Source: Anoplopoma fimbria
Lineage: Eukaryota > Chordata > Actinopteri > Perciformes > Anoplopomatidae
Assembly (NCBI RefSeq): GCF_027596085.1
Contig: NC_072453.1
Coordinates: 2,253,448-2,317,447 of the forward strand
DNA length: 64,000 nucleotides
Direction: 5' to 3'
The notes under the pieces are model-generated. The model was not told where the DNA came from. It was given only the letters and a program-made list of their open reading frames with translations, and searched no databases. The position numbers and the translations under genes are program-made. Numbering within the stretch: the stretch's first letter is position 1; every line of letters starts with the position of its first letter. Positions 57,201 to 64,000 of the stretch are shown piece after piece.

Positions 57201-58592
57201 GTATTGACATTCAGTGAGCATCTCAGCCTGGATTTGGAACAAAACAACCTGTGCTGGCAAAGAAGAAATAGTGCAGGATTTAGCTGGCCCTCTGCTGTGC
57301 CCAGCTTCAGGCGAGTATTTCTATAGAAAATGGAATTGGTTTGGCCTTCATTGAGTTATTGTGTTGAAGTGATTTAGTGTATATGCACATACAACTCATC
57401 TATTTAAATCTGCTTTCAGCCTGTGTAGATAGTTATGTATCTTTTTTCTTGTTGTTGTTTTGTTTATTCCTGTTATAATGTGATCTCTCTGCCTTGTTTA
57501 CATCTTATTATTTTATATATAAAGTGCCTTTGAGTACCTTTTAAAGCCCTATACAAATAACATTTATTTTTCTTAATATTATTATTATATGATGCATCAT
57601 CCTCAGGTGGCTCAGCTAAAACGCTCCATTTGAGTTAAATGGACGTTTTCAGTTCAGTATATATGGTTACGGGATTCCTATTTGACCTTCTTACTGTATT
57701 TACATGAGGACTTGATTATTTTATATCTATTAAGAACGACGCTGTCATCCTGGTTTTGAACTATCAGCTGCTGGCAATATTGGGAAAATTAGTAGCAAAT
57801 GGTCAGCAGGAACATTATATTATTGGAATATTATAAAAAAACATGATTAACCGGTTTCTTTTCACCCATGACTCACATTTCCTTTCTGTTGTGCAAATAT
57901 ACAAAACGTATAGGCTACAACCTTGTTAGCGGCTCTGTGAGGATGTACTAAGGCATAGCCTTTACGCTTAATTCTTCCAGTTATTGTTAATCCTCCTGAG
58001 TGAAACTTGAACTCGTGGAGCAAAGCTCATGGCAATCCATCCAACAGTTGTGGAGACATTTTACTCAAAACCACATGGAGGCTGATGAGCAAAAGACAAA
58101 GGATCATCAACATCATTCAGAGAAATTATTCATTCTGTACAAATGTTTATCCCAATCCATCAAGCAGGTTCTGAGATATCTCACAGGACAGCCACTTATA
58201 TACAGTAGCCCAGAACAGACAAAACAAACACTGGCTCTGATTCTTGCGTTTTTTTCTTGTCGGCCACCGTAGTTTTCCTGCACACTTGCCAGATTCTGCA
58301 CACCGGCCCTTTAACTCTCAGGCGATTCTAAGAACTCACGTCAACTGTTCTAGCAAACAAATTAAATCGGTGAGATTGACAACTTCCCTTAGCAGCTACT
58401 TTAGACAGCCCTGTGTCTTGCTCTCACCTGGGATGTTGTGGATGGTGATGGCAAGGATGAGGAGAACGATTCGTCGCCAGCTGCTTGCCGTCTGCCCAAC
58501 CCCTTCTTGTTGTTTACTTCCTGTTTCCTGTCCATCTGAGCTGGCAGAATGAGGTCCTCTCCTCCTTTGGTACACGTCTCCATTATCCATTC
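44496..58592 (-). CDS. slc39a11: Zinc transporter ZIP11, 3' five exons (5' part outside window)
   Basis: Slc39a11 is a ZIP-family zinc importer, reported at Golgi/nuclear or plasma membranes depending on the study. Exons on the minus strand are 58428-58592, 47112-47181, 45023-45121, 44720-44878 and 44496-44574, with consistent phases and GT-AG ends. The joined sequence reads …[60 protein letters not shown], then [20 protein letters not shown] and ends SLDVGLG at the stop. HNIPEG (helix 4) and QNFPEG (helix 5) are the metal-site motifs of the family. The first of these is split by an 11.2-kb intron. The N-terminal helices and start codon lie beyond 58592; no further exon is visible to 64000. 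Confidence 0.93.
45420..45640. repeat. Dispersed repeat fragment (family A) in slc39a11 intron
   Basis: Phrases tcagcatgttaacacgctca, gctaacatgctgatgtttac and tatttggtcatgagccaaag match the copy at about 32940-33020. Diverged and non-coding. Confidence 0.55.
45668..45715. repeat. Short Rex3 coding fragment fused to telomere-like repeats
   Basis: About 44 bp (ctgctgattcaggagacccc and onward to ccgaaaggcc) is identical to 4297-4341 of the Rex3 element. It is followed directly by ctaaccctaaccc, two vertebrate-telomere-type hexamers. Neither end has the tail or flanks of a normal Rex3 insertion. Confidence 0.85.
46801..46850. repeat. (CA)n microsatellite
   Basis: About 24 CA dinucleotides with one interruption, in an slc39a11 intron. 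Confidence 0.95.
51183..51265. repeat. (GT)n microsatellite, about 41 units
   Basis: An uninterrupted GT run of just over 80 bases, long enough to be highly variable. The His/Thr-rich and Val/Cys-rich frames across it are artefacts. Confidence 0.97.
53181..54012. mobile_element. PIF/Harbinger-type MITE with TTA target duplication
   Basis: The left end TGCTGCGTTCACACCAAAAG and the right end (reverse complement TGCCGTGTTCACACCAAAGC) are inverted repeats that continue through GCGAAGCGAAT. They are flanked on both sides by TTA (53178-53180, 54013-54015), the 3-bp target duplication typical of PIF/Harbinger elements. The 832-bp element encodes nothing convincing. An internal 46-bp tandem repeat and several gcgaat/ttcgc-rich stretches near the right end are present. 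Confidence 0.9.
53631..53810. repeat. 46-bp tandem repeat inside the MITE
   Basis: Units start at 53631, 53677, 53723 and 53769 with gatgacagagtgacaggagg and end gattggctgatt. The fourth is slightly diverged (gaatctc) and truncated. The first three are identical, so the expansion is recent. Confidence 0.95.
54933..55148. mobile_element. Non-autonomous DNA element fragment (family B)
   Basis: It begins cttaaaggtacagtgtgaag and ends aaactggccctttaaatc, so the outer bases (TTAAAGG / CCTTTAA) are inverted. Internal phrases ttgggaggatcttttggcag and gcaacctcaccgctagaggc are common in fish introns. Partial copies lie at 8340-8408 and 58235-58315. Confidence 0.55.
57505..57596 (+). repeat. LINE-tail-like fragment with ATT repeats
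   Basis: The phrase tataaagtgcctttgagtac, then taaagccctatacaaataac and an ATT run, resembles L2/CR1-type 3' tails, like 25780-25869. Confidence 0.45.
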
Positions 58593-61500
58593 CTGCATGA
58601 CAGAGGAGGCAGATGTTGAAAAGAAAAATGCGCAAACTGATCAACATTCATACACAGACAGCAGTATGTATGCTACGTCATTTTGCCAGTTAACTCGCAA
58701 CGATTTATTGTCACTTTTCCAAACAGACAATCCACCAATCATGGCCACTTTGCAGAATGATTGGAAATATTTGCGAGGTTTGATATTCTTCATTCTTAAG
58801 TTTCTTTTTTTCTGGGTGTTACACCATGAATATCTTCAATGGCTACACTCTGCGTTTGAGCGTAGCCATTTGGTGGCCACTGTAGCTCAAGGGAAAGACT
58901 GAGAGCAAACATTCACAGCTGTAATCAAGAGGTTGATTGCACTGATTAATTGGCTTAACATCCCGTTAGCATTCATTGAGAAAACTTCACCGGCTGGATG
59001 CATTGACAAAAAGGTGCTTTGAAGTGGATGTGAGGTCACGTGAGAATAAATGTGTCAAGAGGTGCATCCAATTAAGCCTAACCAAGACACTCAAAACTAG
59101 AAAAATGGGTCTAATCAAGACGGCTCTTTGAAACACTAAATATGTTTGTCTGAACATCACCAGGCATCATAAACAAAACCCTCAAATTTGTCAGTTGAGC
59201 AGCACTTGCCTTCCAACCATCTGACTTCCTGTAACACACTGACAAAATCCTGTGACGCTTCGCACTCAGTATTCAATTATCCACGATATATTTAAATCAG
59301 AGTGTAACTTATAAGAAAAATAGGTTTGTTATAGATAAAGTCAGATGCCTCTGCCGGCTTCCTCAAGTCTGATTAAGAAGTCTGTCATCAAGTTTATAAA
59401 TGCAGCCTGAAGTACACAGCTACAATTCTCATCTGAAATAATAAAACAAAAAAAGTCCTGCAGTTGTCTCTTTATTAATCCAATTATCAGCATTGTAATC
59501 TCTGTTTACATCATGAAGAAAAAAGTGAATGGCCCGAGACAATCTAATTAGCTTGACATGACACAGTGATGATTAAATAAATGGATAAATGGAGGGTTTA
59601 GATAACTTAGTGATGTCTTATACTCTTCTGTTGCCATTGGCAAACCAAATACCAACCAAGTACACCAGAAAGCATGAACACTTTCAAGCATAACTGGCTT
59701 TTTAGGAGGAAGGAAATAAAAAAGCAATTGCACCAAATGCAAAACATTTACAATTGAATTGACAAATTGATGTTGCAATATGAAAGGTTACCAAAAACTC
59801 AACGTCTCTTTTAGAGTTGGGCATCTTTTAAATAATTTACTAGTACCCTCACAGTGATACTGACACCCCTTCTGCTTCTTTTTTCCCCTCTCTTCTTAAT
59901 TTGATACCCATCATGTAAATGGAAGCATTCAGTTGTGTAAAATGCCACCCCTACTCTTCCCCATAGAAAATGATTTTGTTCAGTGTTTTCAAATGATCAA
60001 AACGTTTACTTATACTGCACTCAACTTCACCACATAAGGTTGTAGGTGCTGGGGTAGTGGGCCAATCACACATCACATTAAATAAAAAAAACGCTTGAAG
60101 TGACGTTTACCAATAATTAATTATAATCACTTCATAAATAAATGCATTGATTTTGATCACTTTAAACAATGCAAAAAAACTAATCAAATTTGTGAATTAA
60201 TTAATTGCCAAATGTTTTAATCTCCTACCTTTCATTTCATTGTGCGCCTCGAAGATTATTTTTTTGTGCTTTAATTTCGGCAGAGAGCTTTCTAAAAATG
60301 TAATACTGTCTCACCCTTAAAGCAACGCCATCTCTGATTGGCCAGCATTTCCCATTCCTGTGCACTGCAGAAGGTGGCAGCTGTGTTCACCAGACTACAG
60401 CTGGGTAATAAACCACACAAAAATCCTTTTTGTTGGCAAATTGTATGACCGTTTAAGTATTTTATTCCTTTTTATTATTCAAATTTAATTAAAGTTGTAA
60501 TTTCTTTTACGGAAGGTATGCATTTTTTAAATGACTATAATTACACATTTAATCATCTCGGTGGTACCAATGCAGACTCCCTTAATCTTTACCTCTTCTC
60601 CCTGAAACCTGTCAATTCCAATCAACATCTGCCTCCATCTCTTTTTCTCCTCCCTCTCCATCCTTCCTCCTATTTCTACCTCTCTCACATGCAGTCTCAA
60701 ACACAAGAAGTTGACCTCAATTAATGCATTCCAAGTGTCTCGTTTTGCCGTGTAGGCGGCTATAAATTGGAAATATCTGGCGTGCAAAAGGTCAAATGAT
60801 CTGGACCATTGCTCGGAGTGTTTTCTGAAAGGCCAAAAGCCCTGAATCCATTTCTGTCCAATTGAACTTCCCAAAGTATTTAACCATAACAAATGGCTGC
60901 TTGTGCGTACACCACAATGCTACAAGCTGTGTATAATTGTACGATACTGATAAAAACATGAAGTACATTCTCATGATGAGCTAAATTTCAAACACTTACC
61001 ATCTAATGCAATCCAAGTCAAAAGGAGTATGGCTGGCAAAGATGTATTGATTCAACTTTGCGCTAATTTACATTTTTCACTTGGTGTCCGTACATTGGAT
61101 TAAATTAAATCCGATAATGTATATAATTATGTAAAAGATTACCTAAAGCCAAGCAAATTAATGTAGACTTCAAACGTCACCTCTCTGACACAGTCTCCTC
61201 TCTCACAGGTAGTAATTATTACGGGGCCACTGTAGTGGACTGATTTAGACCTTTCACCCCTGTATTATTTAAAAATCAGGGGTCGCAATTAGCTTGGCTG
61301 GAAAATAATTTTAATTTCTTCAAATTAAACTTGTTCTTCATAGAAAAAAACAAGGTCACATTTATTATTAAACGTCATTGACATACTTGACATTAATCGA
61401 AAATGTTCAATTGTAGGTTTTTAGAGTGGAATGCATAGTTGGGTAATTATGGTAATCATGACAAGCTGCTGAAAAGTCAGGTATGAAAATGTATTAATAT

Positions 61501-64000
61501 CAGACTGATGACACTTCAAAGTGCACATACACTAAGTGCTTTTTTATGTATCTTGTGTGTTATTTCAAACCAGTCACCAGAGAAAGTGTACGTTTTCTGC
61601 AAACTATTGAATACGTTTAATGTTAAAGTTTGCGCACCAAAAATACGTTTCAGCCTGGTATCACGCTTGCAGAAACCCACAATCCCACATGGTGAGTATT
61701 GTGCAATGATTGGTTGGGTTTAGGCAACAAAACCATTTGGTTTAGGGTGTAAAAACCATCATGGTTTGTGTTTAAATAATAACGTAACTACGTTAAGTAA
61801 GAACCTAAAGTAACAACGTAACTACCGTTAATAAATCACTTCTTATGTAAGGGTATGTAACATGTGTAAAGTAAATGTTTTACTTTTGGTTTCACACTGG
61901 ACACGAACAACGGTCTCCTGGGTAAGAGTGCTGTGTTTTTTGATCCATTCACCACCACTGTTTTCCCAACCTTCCAGGAGGGTGTTTGTGAGTTTCTTTA
62001 TCTGTTTTTTCTTAACTGATGCTAACACAATTATGCGTAACAATAAAGTAGAAGTAGAAATAAAAAGAAATAGAGGAATACGGAATAAGAGCAAGAGAAG
62101 GTGTTTGAGCACAAATGAGCACAGTTATTTGAACAGCCCAACAATGCTGTTGTGTGTGAGGAATGGATCTGCATATACTGACTTGGCACTGTATGGCAGT
62201 GGTGTAGTTTAAAAATAATCTTTAGCACATAGTCAAGGCAAACAGATAGATTGGTTGAGCACCAAACTGTTACATATTATATTGTACAACTGTTAAATGT
62301 CTAAAAAAGAAATAATCAGTTCATCCTGAGTCAAAGTCAACGCTTGTGCCTGAGATATCGCGTTCACAAGTATGGTACAGACATTTAGACAGAAGTGCAA
62401 ACTGAACACATAATACCTCTGGTCACGGCTGTTGAAGGCGCGGAGGCATAAAAAATGAAAAGGTAGACTGGATATGCATTGAATCATAATAATGAGACAT
62501 CACAGGAGCCACATAGAGCGAGACCGACAAGACAACCTGAGCCCATGTCATTAGTGGTGGTGAAGTGACTCTCATTGGACTTGAATATCAATATATCGAT
62601 GTTTTGCATTAGGGGAAGTCAATATTACCACAGCCACAAAAGCCTGTTCAAAGTGTCCTTAAGCGTTTTTTTGGGGGGGGGATTATTTTTCGTGCGGATG
62701 AATATACATTTGGATTTGGATTTTTGGAAGTATAAACAGGCCTAGGATGGCGTACATGTACTGAAACCCTGTACAACTCATTGATGTGTTTTATTTGCTT
62801 TTGGACAACGGAGCTCAATGGCATAGACGGATATGACATATCGAGCTTTGGCTTCAAAAGTAATACTTTTTGGTAGAAGCAGTTCCCGGTTCTTTTTGGT
62901 CCTTTTATGGTAAGAAATACTATAGAATATCACCAGACTCACTGGACATCTTCTGTCAGCTTTAGGATGCTGTCCCCCCCACCTCCCCATCCCCCCACAG
63001 CTCCTGTAGTCTCTTTAGCTTTGAAGTGCATCTGGCAGGATTCTTTGAAATTGTTTTTCCAGGTTATTTAGGACTTTGATGGCCCTGCAGTTTGCAAGAG
63101 TATAGGAATACTCTTTTTTGGGCTTTGGGATTATATGATCACCAGTGCTGCTTTCAAGCCCTGCTGTTGTATTTCAGTGAGAGGTCTGACTTGTTGTTTC
63201 ATTTTGGTAGACTTAAGCAGATGAAGGGAAAGGGCAGTTTGCTTGGGGAACCTTTAAGGTTCATTGAACCGTCTTTGGGGGGAGTATTTGGCGAAAAGAG
63301 ATATTGCTCTTTGGTTCAGGCCAGATGGAGCTGGAGGAGCTGAGGAGGTGTCCTTGGATGTTTAAAGATGGTCACTGCCCACAATACTGCAGAGAACATT
63401 GTTTTTCCAGCCTTTCCAGAAGGCCAAACATAAACGTTGTGTATGGTGTAGTATGTTGGGTCGTCATTGTTTAACTACTCAAGGTCAATCTACTTGACGT
63501 GGTTAGTAAGGGCTGCACATATTTGTTTCAATTTTTATAGTGTTTGTCCTTCTGCCCATGATTTGATGGATTTTTAAAGCTTTTTTATGTTTGGTTGGCT
63601 TCTAGTCAGCTTGCTCGGTAGGTCTTTTAAAGGCCACTTTCTAGGGTTTGGTTCCACTAGCCAGTACGCTATTTTCGATAAATTTGGCCGAATTGCAAAC
63701 TTTGTCATTCGACAACCAATATGGAGCCGAAATCAGTCTTTAACCTTGCAGCGACCATCTCGCTTATATGGACAGTTCAACCCAAAAACAAATATATATC
63801 GCATTTTGTATATATCGTTTTGGTGCTGAATAACAGTAGTACAGATATCTGCCTTATCTCAAATGTAATTTAAAAAAAGAACTATAAGGCACTTTGCTTG
63901 TGATGCTCAAAGCCCCAAAACATATATTTGAAAACCTCAACAGCAATGTCTCTTTCCAGAAATCATGACCAGGTGACTCTAGATAATCCACAGACCTTTA
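58593..64000. other. slc39a11 upstream intron, incomplete in window
   Basis: No exon encoding the N-terminal ZIP11 helices is visible on the minus strand, and no plus-strand gene is convincing. The sequence is AT-rich and mostly unique-looking. The intron extends past the window edge. Confidence 0.6.

Larger units (their letters stand above)
47182..58427. other. slc39a11 11.2-kb intron
   Basis: No coding exon is recognised. It holds a (GT)n microsatellite, a Harbinger-type MITE, family A repeat fragments (50070-50180, 50390-50660), a LINE-like tail (57505-57596) and otherwise apparently unique sequence, including 48400-49600, 51300-53100 and 54300-54930. The short frames here lack coding signs. 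Confidence 0.6.

Overview
The window is teleost fish nuclear DNA, probably percomorph-like. This rests on vertebrate multi-exon genes with GT-AG introns, a Rex3 (RTE-clade) retrotransposon, a Tc1/mariner DD34E transposon, a Harbinger-type MITE and abundant (CA)n microsatellites. No species can be named from sequence alone.

Layout. Positions 1-7551 hold two near-identical copies of the last exon and 3' flank of a polycystin-1 gene (1-1958 and 5560-7551), with a Rex3 element (about 2488-5562) between them. The polycystin-1 gene fills 6694-37115 on the minus strand. I could place 42 exons, and all splice phases agree, giving about 4142 residues: signal peptide, C-type lectin, LDL-A-like Cys-rich segment, PKD repeats, REJ, GPS, PLAT, eleven membrane segments with a polycystin (TOP) domain, and a C-terminal coiled coil. 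The N-terminal LRR/WSC exons of mammalian PKD1 are absent, so I favour the fish paralogue pkd1b. Its introns carry a nested two-exon plus-strand reading frame set in a cluster of an 18-nt motif (12.1-14.7 kb), a palindromic MITE, a perfect 42-bp palindrome and a 33-bp minisatellite. A Tc1-like transposon (38234-39789) sits in the roughly 4-kb head-to-head interval between pkd1b and asb12. asb12 (41205-42982, plus strand, two coding exons) lies tail-to-tail with the 3' half of the zinc transporter gene slc39a11 (44496-58592, minus strand). The 5' exons of slc39a11 lie beyond the window.

How the genes relate. Polycystin-1 is a ciliary/plasma-membrane receptor-like partner of the polycystin-2 channel. 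Asb12 is a predicted substrate receptor of a Cullin-5 ubiquitin ligase. Slc39a11 is a ZIP-family zinc importer. They share no obvious pathway; the window looks like ordinary vertebrate gene order. The most unusual features are the duplicated pkd1b terminal exon, whose two copies carry different single-base G-run differences, and the intron-nested reading frame with its motif cluster.
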